DNA of 64,000 nt from Clostridiaceae bacterium. Its GTDB lineage: Bacteria; Bacillota; Clostridia; Oscillospirales; Butyricicoccaceae. The notes beneath the pieces are model-generated. The model worked only from the letters and a program-made list of their open reading frames with translations. It ran no database searches and had not been told where the DNA came from. Within the stretch, counting starts at the first letter, position 1; each line of letters opens with the position of its first letter. Location of the stretch: contig QXXE01000016.1 of NCBI GenBank assembly GCA_009911355.1, forward strand, positions 1 through 64,000, given 5' to 3'. The translations under genes were made by a program, and so were the position numbers. Of the stretch, positions 1-8,043 are shown one piece after another.

Positions 1-294
1 AAGCCGAGTTAAGCCGGGTTGTGTCCAGCCAGGGAAATCCTCTGGTTTGCTCCTGTTTCCTTGACTACAGCTTGTCTGCTTTTACACAAAATTTTCTGCC
101 GGGCCTGTTTCCTCGCTCTGAAACGCTGGAGGGGAATTGCTACCCGCTATGCAAAAACTTTAGATGCTTTTACTGCTGCGGTCACGTTCGTTGTATCGCT
201 ATTTGGATTGCCATCCTTGCTTAACTCGTGTAGACGCTATCTAAAGGTGTCGCCTAAAGGCGAAGGTTTTAATCCCATGATACAGACAATAAAG
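1..294. other. Left edge, no recognised gene
   Basis: I see no supported gene. The open frames on the plus strand start with weak codons, have no ribosome-binding site and match nothing I recognise. This may be the tail of an older mobile element or plain intergenic DNA. Confidence 0.4.
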
Positions 295-330
295 AGCAAC
301 GGAGAACGTATGTAAGCGTTCTCCGTTGCT
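295..330 (-). terminator. Terminator of the two-component operon
   Basis: Perfect 14-bp stem (AGCAACGGAGAACG paired with CGTTCTCCGTTGCT) and 8-nt loop, starting directly after the stop codon of the leftward histidine kinase gene and followed on the minus strand by a short T-rich tract (CTTTATTG). Confidence 0.8.
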
Positions 331-1701
331 TTATGGTTCCCCGCCGGGAAAGACTAAAACTGTCTGATACCCATTTTGCGGTACACTTTCGATTTCCACT
401 GTGCCATGATGCGCCTCAACAATCTGCCGAACCAACAGAACGCCTAAGCCGTGTCTCAGGTTCAATCTTTCATCGGTATTTTCCGAATGATTTGTTGTCA
501 CTCTTAATTTCTCCAGCTTCTCAGCGGACACGCCTATGCCATCATCTGATACCATGACGGTTATGCCGGTTTCATTTCGCGCTATGGAAACAGAAATCAC
601 GCACCCTTTGGGATTGTGAATGACGCTGTTCTGAATCAAATTATACAGTGCGCGTTTCAGCAGGGCCTCGTCCCCCATAATGGACACTGTTTCGCTCTCT
701 TGACTGGAATCGAACACAATTTGATACTGCGCATCTAACCCGCCGTCCAAAAACTCACAGACGACTTGCCGCGCCAGCTCCACGAAATAGACCTTCTCCA
801 TCCGAAGGGGCTGCATGGAATACTCCAGCCTGGACGTGAGGTTCAAATCGGAGATCAGACTCCGCAGCTTCTCCCCCTGCCTGCGGATATAGGACGCCTG
901 TTCACGGGCGGAGATTGGAAGTGTTTGGTCATCCTCCAACTGCCCGGCAAAGCCCAAAATCACCGAGAGGGGCGTCCGCACGTCATGGGAAACACCGCTG
1001 ATCCAGTCAGCGCGGGCACTGTCCTTTTTGGCAATAAAGGCACCCGCTTTGTTAAGCTGACGGTTGATCTCCGCCAATTCTCCCTTCTCCGGGAGGCTGA
1101 CTGGCTGGCCGGAGGAAACCGTTTCAATCCCACGCAAAATGGGCGTGACCGCCTTTTCAACGTGCCGGGTGTTCTTCCAGATCAGCAGGACCACCACAAT
1201 GATGTTTGTCAGAAAGACAGCAGCCAGCCCGACGAGCAGTTTTCTCGCATAGCTTTCACTGACAGAAAAGTAATACTTCGCCTGACTGCCCTTTTCGCCG
1301 CCCACTACCAACAGCCCCTGGGGATGCTCCTGCACATAGACCGGATAATCCCTCAAATACCACCGGCTGAATTTTGCCACGTCCGCTGCCGTGTACCGCC
1401 GGGGCAGTTCCTCCGGCAGTTTGCTCTGAAAAATGACCGTTCCTGTATCGTCCAAAACCATAGCCCAGGCGTGATGTTCTTCCAGCATTTCAGCCAGCTC
1501 TCCAGCCGCCGTCAAATGCCCTGTTCCGTCCAGAGTAATCCTGTCACAGATTTCGCTGATGGAGAGTTCCGGTGCCTCCGAGGTCTGCCAAGCCCAGATC
1601 AGCACAGAGAAGAACAGAACAATGTTGAGCAGAAGAAACAACACGATAATGCCTACCATGGATAAAAAGTATTTCCGAAAAAAGCGTTCCACAGGTTTCA
1701 T
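331..1701 (-). CDS. Two-component sensor histidine kinase
   Basis: 456-aa membrane kinase. Two membrane segments (about residues 13-38 and 153-175) bracket a sensor loop of about 115 residues outside the cell. A HAMP-like linker follows, then the H-box SGVSHDVRTPLS with phospho-acceptor His239, an N-box (LIQNSVIHNP), a G1 box (DDGIG) and a G2 box (GLGVLL). It should phosphorylate the response regulator encoded just upstream, whose stop overlaps this start by 4 nt (ATGA), so the two are translationally coupled. The divergent ABC transporter operon is the probable target, as in peptide-antibiotic sensing systems; the signal itself is not visible. Confidence 0.93.
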   Translation of the reverse strand: MKPVERFFRKYFLSMVGIIVLFLLLNIVLFFSVLIWAWQTSEAPELSISEICDRITLDGTGHLTAAGELAEMLEEHHAWAMVLDDTGTVIFQSKLPEELPRRYTAADVAKFSRWYLRDYPVYVQEHPQGLLVVGGEKGSQAKYYFSVSESYARKLLVGLAAVFLTNIIVVVLLIWKNTRHVEKAVTPILRGIETVSSGQPVSLPEKGELAEINRQLNKAGAFIAKKDSARADWISGVSHDVRTPLSVILGFAGQLEDDQTLPISAREQASYIRRQGEKLRSLISDLNLTSRLEYSMQPLRMEKVYFVELARQVVCEFLDGGLDAQYQIVFDSSQESETVSIMGDEALLKRALYNLIQNSVIHNPKGCVISVSIARNETGITVMVSDDGIGVSAEKLEKLRVTTNHSENTDERLNLRHGLGVLLVRQIVEAHHGTVEIESVPQNGYQTVLVFPGGEP

Positions 1702-2393
1702 TTCTCCGGCTCTTTCACCAACAGCTTATAGCCCAACCCTTTTACCGTCAGGAGCGACACAGGCTTTGACGGGTTTTCTTCAATTTTCTCCCGCAAATGC
1801 CGGATATGGGTCATCAGTGTTGTTTCATATCCCTGCCATATCTCCCCGCATACCGCCTGACAAAGCAGCCCTATTGTCACAATATGACCAGCGTTATCCG
1901 CTAACTTTTGAAAAATGGAATATTCCTTTGCGGTCAGCGGGATACGCTGGCCGTTTTTGACAACCTCTGCTTGGTCTAAATCAACTGTGGCAGTCTCCAA
2001 CTGAACAACATGGTTTTTTTCGGGATAGGCCCGTTTCAAAATTGCCTGGACCCGCAGCAGCAGTTCTTTCGGCAAGAACGGCTTGACCAGATAATCGTCC
2101 GCACCCAATTCAAATCCTGCAAACCTATCCTCGGCCTCACCCTTGGCTGTCAGTATCAGCACCGGAACCGTGCTGACTGCGCGAATTTCTTGCAGCAACT
2201 CAAACCCATCCATGCCTGGCATCATCACATCCAAAATCAAGATATCCGGCATTTTTTTGGAAATGAGCCGCAGCGCATCTTCTGCCGACGCTGCTGTTTC
2301 AACCTGCGTATATCCGGCACCTTCAAAAATAGAACGTGTCATGGTCAACAAATCCTTTTCATCATCCACGACAAGGATTTTTTTATCAAGCAT
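1698..2393 (-). CDS. OmpR-family response regulator
   Basis: 231-aa regulator. The receiver domain has acidic residues D10/D11, phospho-acceptor Asp55 (ILILDVMMPGMDG) and Lys104 (DDYLVKPF). The C-terminal half is a winged-helix DNA-binding domain ending in the typical TVKGLGYKL. The start was chosen at the ATG with CAGGAGGTG upstream; a longer frame to 2447 has no ribosome-binding site and runs through the promoter. Its probable binding site is the set of four 11-bp-spaced boxes at 2527-2567 in front of the divergent transporter operon. Confidence 0.93.
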   Translation of the reverse strand: MLDKKILVVDDEKDLLTMTRSIFEGAGYTQVETAASAEDALRLISKKMPDILILDVMMPGMDGFELLQEIRAVSTVPVLILTAKGEAEDRFAGFELGADDYLVKPFLPKELLLRVQAILKRAYPEKNHVVQLETATVDLDQAEVVKNGQRIPLTAKEYSIFQKLADNAGHIVTIGLLCQAVCGEIWQGYETTLMTHIRHLREKIEENPSKPVSLLTVKGLGYKLLVKEPEK

Positions 2394-2416
2394 GAGAACA
2401 CCTCCTGTACTGTTGC

Positions 2417-2495
2417 CTATTATAGCGCAGGCGTGGAGCGCCGTCACGCTATATGATTTCAGTATAATAGCCGCTTTACGACTATTATAGCGCAG
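2417..2495 (-). promoter_or_regulatory. Tandem -10 elements for the regulator/kinase operon
   Basis: Two copies of the 14-mer CTATTATAGCGCAG (2417-2430 and 2482-2495) each place a TATAAT on the minus strand (2419-2424 and 2484-2489). The identical flanks suggest a duplicated core promoter. Good -35 boxes are not obvious, so activation may be needed. Confidence 0.55.
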
Positions 2496-2526
2496 AAACC
2501 GAAAATTGTATATGCCGCCGGAGCAA

Positions 2527-2582
2527 TCTCAAGGTTATCTCAAGGTTCCCTCAAAGATTTCTCAAGGATGGCGTTGTATACT
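2527..2582 (+). promoter_or_regulatory. ABC operon promoter with four phased response-regulator boxes
   Basis: TCTCAAGG occurs at 2527, 2538 and 2560, and CCTCAAAG at 2549, so the spacing is exactly 11 bp each time. The last box ends 9 bp upstream of a TATACT -10 (2577-2582). OmpR-family activators typically bind such phased direct repeats next to a weak -35, so this is the likely site of the adjacent response regulator. Confidence 0.7.
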
Positions 2583-2606
2583 CGCTTTACAAAGGAGGTA
2601 ACCGCT

Positions 2607-3530
2607 ATGAGCGAAATAGTCATTGAAACGAAACAACTGACCAAACAGTACGGGACCCAAAAGAGCGTGGCGGAGCTGAACATCCATGTTCAAAGAGGCC
2701 GCATCTACGGTCTGCTGGGCCGAAACGGAGCCGGAAAAACCACCACCATGAAGATGCTGCTGGGCCTGGCCCAGCCCACGTCAGGGAAGGTGACGATCTG
2801 GGGAAAGTCCCTGCTGGGCAATGAGAAGAAGCTGCTGCCCCGCATCGGCAGCCTGATTGAATCCCCCGGCTTTTATCCCAACCTGACGGGAACGGAGAAC
2901 CTGCGCATTTTCGCTGCCCTGCGGGGACTGAAAAATCGGGGGGCTATTAAGAACGCCCTGGAGCTGGTGGGCTTGCCCTACCGGGATAAAAAGCTCTTTT
3001 CCCAATACTCCCTGGGCATGAAGCAGCGGCTGGCCATCGCCCTGTCGGTAATGCACGACCCGGAGCTGCTGATCCTGGACGAGCCCATCAATGGCCTGGA
3101 CCCCATCGGCATCGCGGAGGTGCGTTCTTTCATCCGGGCGCTGTGCGACGAGCGGGGCAAGACCATCCTGATCTCCAGCCACATTCTCTCCGAGGTGGCA
3201 CTGCTGGCGGATGACATCGGTATCATCGACCACGGTGTGCTGCTGGAGGAGGAGAGCCTTGCGGACCTGGAAGCCAAGAGCGACCGGTATGTCCGCTTCA
3301 CAGTCTCCGACACGGGGCGGGCGGCGGAGGTCTTGAACAGTGCTTTCCACGAAAATCAGTTTACCGTACAGGACGGCCACCATCTGCGGCTGGATTCTTC
3401 CAAGGTCCCCGTGGAAAAGATCGTCTCCGCCTTTGTGCAGCGCGGCCTGGAGGTGTCGGAGGCCGCGACCGTGGAGGAAAGCCTGGAAGATTACTTCAAG
3501 CGGGTGACCGGGGGTGAGGGGATTGCTTAA
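2607..3530 (+). CDS. ABC transporter ATP-binding protein (BcrA/lantibiotic-immunity type)
   Basis: 307-aa ATPase. Walker A GRNGAGKTT (38-46), signature YSLGMKQR (134-141), Walker B LLILDEP (154-160) and H-loop His192 (ISSH). The start was chosen at the ATG 8 nt after AAAGGAGG. It would energise the two following permeases for removal of membrane-active peptides such as bacitracin or lantibiotics. That role is inferred from the family and the operon order ATPase-permease-permease-YxeA beside a two-component system. Confidence 0.92.
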   Translation: MSEIVIETKQLTKQYGTQKSVAELNIHVQRGRIYGLLGRNGAGKTTTMKMLLGLAQPTSGKVTIWGKSLLGNEKKLLPRIGSLIESPGFYPNLTGTENLRIFAALRGLKNRGAIKNALELVGLPYRDKKLFSQYSLGMKQRLAIALSVMHDPELLILDEPINGLDPIGIAEVRSFIRALCDERGKTILISSHILSEVALLADDIGIIDHGVLLEEESLADLEAKSDRYVRFTVSDTGRAAEVLNSAFHENQFTVQDGHHLRLDSSKVPVEKIVSAFVQRGLEVSEAATVEESLEDYFKRVTGGEGIA

Positions 3531-4311
3531 GCTGATTTCCTGTGAGCTTCAGAAGCTAAAACGGAAGAAGTTCATTCCTTTTGTGATCCTCTCCGCGTTC
3601 ATGTTCCCGCTCCCGTTGGCACTGATGATGCTGACGCCCCGCATGATGGAGCGGTACGACACGAAAGCCGAGCTCTTTGACGACTTTTATCAGTTTGTCC
3701 TGGGCTATGGGGTGGAGCTGCTTCTGCCCTGCGTCATCGGCGTCATCGCCGCCATGCTGTTCTTCATGGAGCGGGACAATGACACCTTCAAAAACCTGCG
3801 GACCATACCAGTGACCAGCACCCAGATGATTTTTGCTAAGATTATCGTCCTGTTCCTGTTCGGACTGATCTTCTGCCTGTCCACAGCCGCCGTCACCATT
3901 GTCTGCGGGAGCCTGATTGCCGAGGTGGGCGGGCTGGGCTATAAGCTGTGGGTGGCGGTGGAGATGGGAGTTTTCGTCACGGCGGGCACCCTGCCGCTGG
4001 TGGTGCTGGTGGTCTTTTTCAGCAGAACCTATATCTTTTCCGTCCTGCTGTGCATCTTTTACAGCGTGTTAAGCCTGACCGCCGAAAGCAGTTTCGGTGC
4101 CCTGCCGAAGTTTCTGTGCTGGCTGATGCCGATTCCCCTCACAAACCTCTGGTGCGCAGGGGATATGGTTCGGCACGGCGTCAAGGGCAGCTTGGGGGAA
4201 CTGCAATACCTGATTCCCTCAACAATGCAGACCGTCTTGATTTTGAGTGCAATGACGGTCCTGTCCATTCTGCTGATTGACCGGCTGTATAAAAAGAGAG
4301 GGGGGAATTGA
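3514..4311 (+). CDS. ABC-2 type permease, first subunit
   Basis: 265 aa with about six hydrophobic segments, like the EpiE/MutE group of lantibiotic-protection permeases. It overlaps the ATPase gene by 17 nt. GTG at 3514 is the longest start; TTG at 3523 behind GGTGAGGGG is an alternative. It would form a heteromeric channel with the next permease. Confidence 0.85.
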   Translation: MRGLLKLISCELQKLKRKKFIPFVILSAFMFPLPLALMMLTPRMMERYDTKAELFDDFYQFVLGYGVELLLPCVIGVIAAMLFFMERDNDTFKNLRTIPVTSTQMIFAKIIVLFLFGLIFCLSTAAVTIVCGSLIAEVGGLGYKLWVAVEMGVFVTAGTLPLVVLVVFFSRTYIFSVLLCIFYSVLSLTAESSFGALPKFLCWLMPIPLTNLWCAGDMVRHGVKGSLGELQYLIPSTMQTVLILSAMTVLSILLIDRLYKKRGGN

Positions 4312-4312
4312 A

Positions 4313-5092
4313 ATGCTGGTATTGATGAAAACCGAGTTTTGGAAACTGAAACGGTATCACATGGTCTGGGCAGGGGTTTTCCTGATGCTGCTGTCCGTCC
4401 TGCTGACCGTTTTCTCCACCACCGCCCAGGATGGAAGTGTATGGACCTTCTCCTTTTTCGTGGAGCAGGTCCTGAAGAACAACATTACAACAATTTTCCC
4501 CATGTGCATCGCTTTGATTACCGGATATATCATCAGCCGGGAGGGAACGGACGACACGCTGAAAAATATTCTGACGGTTCCCCTGTCGTTTCCCGCTCTG
4601 CTGGCTGGCAAGCTGGCCGTCTGCGGACTGCTCTCCCTGTTCCTGGGGATCGTCAGCACCGTGTTCACAGTGACGGCATCCTCCCTTTTGGGCTTTCCTG
4701 GCGGTGATTTTCCGGCAATTATGCAGGCCGGGTTGCAGATCACGGCCAACTGTCTGTTCCTTTATATCGCGGTTCTGCCAATCATCGCCATCGCCGCCCG
4801 CATTCCAAACGGTCACTTGATTGGAGCGGTTGTTGCCTTTGTTTACGGCTACGGCGGGATGTTCGCGGCGGGGAACATGACCCTGGCGAATTTGTATCCC
4901 GTGACCGCAAGTATGGGGCTGATTGGATACCGCAGCTATGATGCGGCTGTCCACTGGAATCCGCTGCTATGTATGTTCAGTTTGCTGGCCGCTTTGCTGA
5001 TTGCCGCCGCTTTTGTGGCGACAGCGAAAAAAGGCGCAGCTCCAAAGACAGCAAAAAAGCCCAAACGGGTCATCACAAAAAAAGGTTGGTAA
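4313..5092 (+). CDS. ABC-2 type permease, second subunit
   Basis: 259 aa, six predicted membrane segments, starting MLVLMKTEFWKLKR behind GAGAGGGGGG. It begins two bases after the stop of the first permease. The N-terminal KTEFWKLKR motif is typical of lantibiotic-immunity permeases. The basic C-terminus (KPKRVITKKG) should be cytoplasmic. Confidence 0.85.
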   Translation: MLVLMKTEFWKLKRYHMVWAGVFLMLLSVLLTVFSTTAQDGSVWTFSFFVEQVLKNNITTIFPMCIALITGYIISREGTDDTLKNILTVPLSFPALLAGKLAVCGLLSLFLGIVSTVFTVTASSLLGFPGGDFPAIMQAGLQITANCLFLYIAVLPIIAIAARIPNGHLIGAVVAFVYGYGGMFAAGNMTLANLYPVTASMGLIGYRSYDAAVHWNPLLCMFSLLAALLIAAAFVATAKKGAAPKTAKKPKRVITKKGW

Positions 5093-5107
5093 GGAGTGTC
5101 AAACAAC

Positions 5108-5497
5108 ATGAAGAAAAAATTGAAAATCACAATAGGCATCGTTGCTGTCCTGCTCATCGGTCTGATCGGCTTTTGCGCATGGTTCCTCTCCGGCTCCGGC
5201 AGCACCGAGTATTACGCCCAGATCGACAACACCAAGGTGGAACAGGTGGATTCCAACGGAGGTGTCATTAACTTCAAAGGCGACCTGCCCTATTCCTACA
5301 CGCTGCTGTCCTATGACGAAAACGGGAGCAAAAAAGAGATCACATTTGGAACATCCAGAGAACTGCGGGAGGGGGCCTTTATCCGTCTGACCGTCATGCC
5401 GGTCCGGGGCGTCCTGGACTGGAGCGAGGTACAGTATGACGAGCTTCCGGCAGCAGTACAGAATCATTATTCTGCTCCATCGGATGATGAAGGGTAA
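5108..5497 (+). CDS. YxeA family secreted or membrane-anchored protein
   Basis: 129 aa with an N-terminal membrane anchor or signal (residues 5-28) and a small extracellular domain with the YxeA/DUF1093 pattern: YYAQIDN, YSYTLLSYDENG, ITFGTSRELREGAFIRL, then a WSEVQYDELP tail. The ATG at 5108 was preferred over an upstream GTG because AAGGAGTG lies at good spacing. YxeA genes commonly end BcrAB-like operons; their exact role is unknown. Confidence 0.8.
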   Translation: MKKKLKITIGIVAVLLIGLIGFCAWFLSGSGSTEYYAQIDNTKVEQVDSNGGVINFKGDLPYSYTLLSYDENGSKKEITFGTSRELREGAFIRLTVMPVRGVLDWSEVQYDELPAAVQNHYSAPSDDEG

Positions 5498-5535
5498 TTT
5501 CAGCGAATAACAGAAGCTCTATCCATTTAGGGCTC

Positions 5536-5699
5536 AGAGCCTATCCCGAAATGATCCGCACACAGCTTGCTGGTATCTTTTCCGTCATGCAGCGCCGCTT
5601 CCCCTTGAAATCCACAAAGGATTCCTGCGGGAAATCGGCTTCGCCTGACGAAAAATCTGGCGGCGCAATCTGCGCACGTCTCATTATGGGATAGGCTCT
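5536..5699. repeat. MITE-like element with 12-bp perfect terminal inverted repeats
   Basis: AGAGCCTATCCC at 5536-5547 is repeated inverted at 5688-5699, and imperfect complementarity extends about 35 bp inward. The 164-bp interior has no transposase of normal length. The ends resemble IS5-type termini (GAGCCTATCCC), so this is probably a non-autonomous element. I could not define a target-site duplication. Confidence 0.6.
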
Positions 5700-5709
5700 T
5701 ATTCTCACT

Positions 5710-5982
5710 TTGCCGGATGAACAAGCAATTTCTAAACTCCTCGGATCGGATTCCGGAATATTGGGCATGGTGATTGCCGCCGTCATCGGCTGCATCACTT
5801 TAATTCCGGGATTTGTCGCGTTTCCGCTTGCAGCGTCCCTGCTCGCCGCCGGAGCGGGGTATGCGCAAATTGCTGTTTTTATTTCTACCCTTGTTTTGGC
5901 AATTATCATGGAAAGAACGACTACAAAAGAAGGTTCGGAAGCTGTCTGCAAAATGGCATTCCAGCAGACGGATGAAAAATAA
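5710..5982 (+). pseudogene. Truncated permease (DUF318/YraQ-like) fragment
   Basis: 90 aa resembling the C-terminal part of a YraQ-type permease, including GFVAFPLAASLLAAGAGYAQ followed by a hydrophobic stretch. The normal N-terminal half and the end are absent. It begins 11 bp after the MITE-like element, so that element or the event that brought it may have truncated the gene. No convincing ribosome-binding site. Confidence 0.6.
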
Positions 5983-6203
5983 TGTGGTCGCAATGTCACT
6001 GCCTTTTGTGATATCGTTATAGTCGCAAGTTACCAGAACCAATAGCTGGTTCTTTGCTCCCGTTATCCACTGCCCATAGAAATTTGATAACGGCTCATCG
6101 ATAGGCTGGATACTTAGGAATCACTGAAAAAGGTCTCGAAAATCTTTGCTTTATGGTGATAAGGAGGTATTTACAACAACTTATCATTAACGCTGGCAAA
6201 CAG

Positions 6204-6251
6204 AAGCAGAGAACCTATCACTTTCATGAGTGATTGATTCTCTGCTTTTCT
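6204..6251 (+). terminator. Intrinsic terminator-like hairpin
   Basis: Outer stem AAGCAGAGAA/TTCTCTGCTT (10 bp) with an inner stem ATCACT/AGTGAT, followed by TTTTC. It may end transcription of the degraded region upstream. Confidence 0.6.
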
Positions 6252-6300
6252 GTTGCGCAATAGAACGTGGTTAAAAAACCGACTTGGATTATTATGGTTC

Positions 6301-6378
6301 CGCCCGCAGGCGTGATAAAGTTTTTACTCGATTTTTTTTCAAAAAAATCGCAGGAGTCCAGAGGACAGCGTCCTCTGG
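6301..6378. repeat. Dispersed host repeat: AT hairpin plus 21-bp palindrome
   Basis: An AT-rich hairpin (CGATTTTTTTT with AAAAAAATCG, about 6329-6350) precedes CCAGAGGAC-AGC-GTCCTCTGG (6358-6378). The same modules recur at 9264-9285, 59398-59424 and, in the opposite orientation, 59887-59966. They lie only between host genes, never in the prophage. Confidence 0.6.
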
Positions 6379-6403
6379 TGCTCGCCGCATAGGCGAGAAA
6401 GGG

Positions 6404-7486
6404 CTAGCGCCGTCCGCCGCCCCGGCCAGCGCCGCCGCCGCGTCCGCCGCCACCGCCGAAGCCGCCTCCACGGCTGCCGCCACCGAAGCCACCGCCACGG
6501 CTACCGCCGCCAAAGCTGCTACCGCCCCTAGAGCGTCCGCTGCCGCTGCGCGGTTGGCTTGACCGGCCAGCGCCGCCGCCGCGTCCACCGCCGCCACCAA
6601 AGCCATTGCCGCGACTGCTGCCGCCAAAGCCGCCGCCTGAGCCGCCAAAGCCGCCAAACCCGCCCGGCCTGCCGAAGCCTCCGCCAGTGGGAGGACGGTG
6701 ATGGCGCGGCGGGGGAGGGGGCGGTGGTGGTGGACGGTGATACCGCCTGGGGCCGAAAAGGCCGCCCCAGAAGGTGCGCCGTGGGGGAGGGGGCGTATAG
6801 CCGCCCCCGTAGTACCGCCGCGTCCGCCGGGGGCGGAGCATTGCGCCGGCAAATACCAGCATCAGCATCAATGCAGCGGCCATCAGCAGCACGGCGTTCC
6901 CAAGCCCGCCGCCCCGATTTTTCGGCTGTGGCGCAGGCTGCGTGGGGATTTGCTGCGGCGCAGTAATGCCGCTTTGGACAGGGGAGCTTCCTGACGGAGA
7001 CTGCCCGTATTGCTGGTATAGGGCTTCGATTTCCTCACAGAACGCGTTGTAAACCTTTTTAACGCCTGCGTCATAATCCGCTCGCGCAAAATCCGGTTCC
7101 AGCGATTCGTCCAAGATATCCTGTACGCGGTTTGTGTCCAGATAGCGTCCGAGCTCGGCACTGGGCATCGCATAATAATCTTCATCGGCAACAGCGAGCG
7201 TCAGTACCAGCCCGTCTTCGATCGCCCACTCATCAAAGACTGCGTTGCAGAATTCGTCGAGCGCGTAGGTCCCTGTGTAGTCGGTGGTGATCACAACGAC
7301 CGATGTACCCGTATCATAGGCGGTCGTGCCGCCGCGCTCGTTCAGGCTGTCTACCGTCCCGGCGTCCAGCACCTGCGCGTTGTCAACAATGTAGCCCGAA
7401 GTAGGGGCAGGCGGGATGCCCGCAGCAGCTGCGAAAGCGGTCAGCGCCGCCAGCAGCAAAGGCAGGCCCAGCAGCTTTTTTTTCAT
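6404..7486 (-). CDS. TPM-domain (YgcG-like) membrane protein with Gly-rich tail
   Basis: 360 aa. N-terminal signal (about 1-22), a TPM domain (about residues 30-165, starting VDNAQVLDAGTVDSLNE), a membrane helix (about 199-220), a Pro/His/Arg stretch and a long Gly-Arg-Ser-rich tail to the end. TPM proteins often sit with LemA-like genes, as here. The start at 7486 is supported by a 4-nt ATGA overlap with the upstream gene. The function of the family in Firmicutes is not settled; envelope maintenance is inferred. Confidence 0.8.
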   Translation of the reverse strand: MKKKLLGLPLLLAALTAFAAAAGIPPAPTSGYIVDNAQVLDAGTVDSLNERGGTTAYDTGTSVVVITTDYTGTYALDEFCNAVFDEWAIEDGLVLTLAVADEDYYAMPSAELGRYLDTNRVQDILDESLEPDFARADYDAGVKKVYNAFCEEIEALYQQYGQSPSGSSPVQSGITAPQQIPTQPAPQPKNRGGGLGNAVLLMAAALMLMLVFAGAMLRPRRTRRYYGGGYTPPPPRRTFWGGLFGPRRYHRPPPPPPPPPRHHRPPTGGGFGRPGGFGGFGGSGGGFGGSSRGNGFGGGGGRGGGAGRSSQPRSGSGRSRGGSSFGGGSRGGGFGGGSRGGGFGGGGGRGGGAGRGGGRR

Positions 7487-8031
7487 TTCCCGATCCTTTC
7501 GTTTGCCCATCGCGGCAGCGCGCCGCCCGACAGGGAGCCGAGCGCCCGCGTCAGCGGGTCGCGCTCGAGCAGGCGGTTGTATGCCGCGGCTTTTTCATCA
7601 TAATAGCTGTCAAAACGGAGATGGCTTTCATATTCGCTAAAGGAGGCCATCTGCCTGTCCCAGCGCTCCTGCGCGGCAGCGTCCCCAAAGGAGGGGGAGA
7701 GGCCGGAAAAAGCGGAGGAAAGCCCGTCGTGGGCCGCTTTATATTCATAAATGGTCGACGCTTCATCCAGCTTTGCCCAGGCGTTGGCGGCGGCGCGTTT
7801 GCCGCCCTCGTCCGCGTCCGAGCCTTCCAGCAGGCGGAGCAGGTTGTAGCCGATTTCGCGCAGCTCAAGCAGGTCGTCCTGCATGGAGAACCCAGCCGTC
7901 CCATGGAAGAAGGCTTCCTCGGCGGCGGCACGTATCTGTTTCAGCTTCCAGCTGCCGCCGCCCAGCACAGAAAGCACTGCCGCCAGCACGAGCACCAGCG
8001 CGGCAGTTGACCTTTTTTTCAGCCGTTTCAC
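7483..8031 (-). CDS. LemA-like small membrane-anchored protein
   Basis: 182 aa, GTG start behind TAAGGAGGGA. A basic N-terminus and one membrane segment (about 10-25) precede a helical domain. Similarity to LemA is weak and rests mainly on topology and on pairing with the TPM protein, to which it is translationally coupled. Confidence 0.6.
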   Translation of the reverse strand: MKRLKKRSTAALVLVLAAVLSVLGGGSWKLKQIRAAAEEAFFHGTAGFSMQDDLLELREIGYNLLRLLEGSDADEGGKRAAANAWAKLDEASTIYEYKAAHDGLSSAFSGLSPSFGDAAAQERWDRQMASFSEYESHLRFDSYYDEKAAAYNRLLERDPLTRALGSLSGGALPRWANERIGK

Positions 8032-8043
8032 GGCAGTCCCTCC

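Larger units (their letters stand above)
5983..6403. other. Intergenic region with a terminator-like hairpin and a dispersed repeat
   Basis: 421 bp without a gene. It contains AAGGAGG near 6161 with no start codon behind it (remnant leader), a strong hairpin at 6204-6247 and a host repeat at 6301-6378. No RNA gene recognised. Confidence 0.5.

Noticed and set aside
19-315. Small plus-strand frame at the left edge
   Set aside because: Weak start, no ribosome-binding site, ends in a terminator hairpin and matches no family I know.
6292-6852. Ala/Pro-rich minus and plus frames over 6.3-7.0 kb
   Set aside because: Shadow frames of the Gly-rich tail of the TPM-domain gene.
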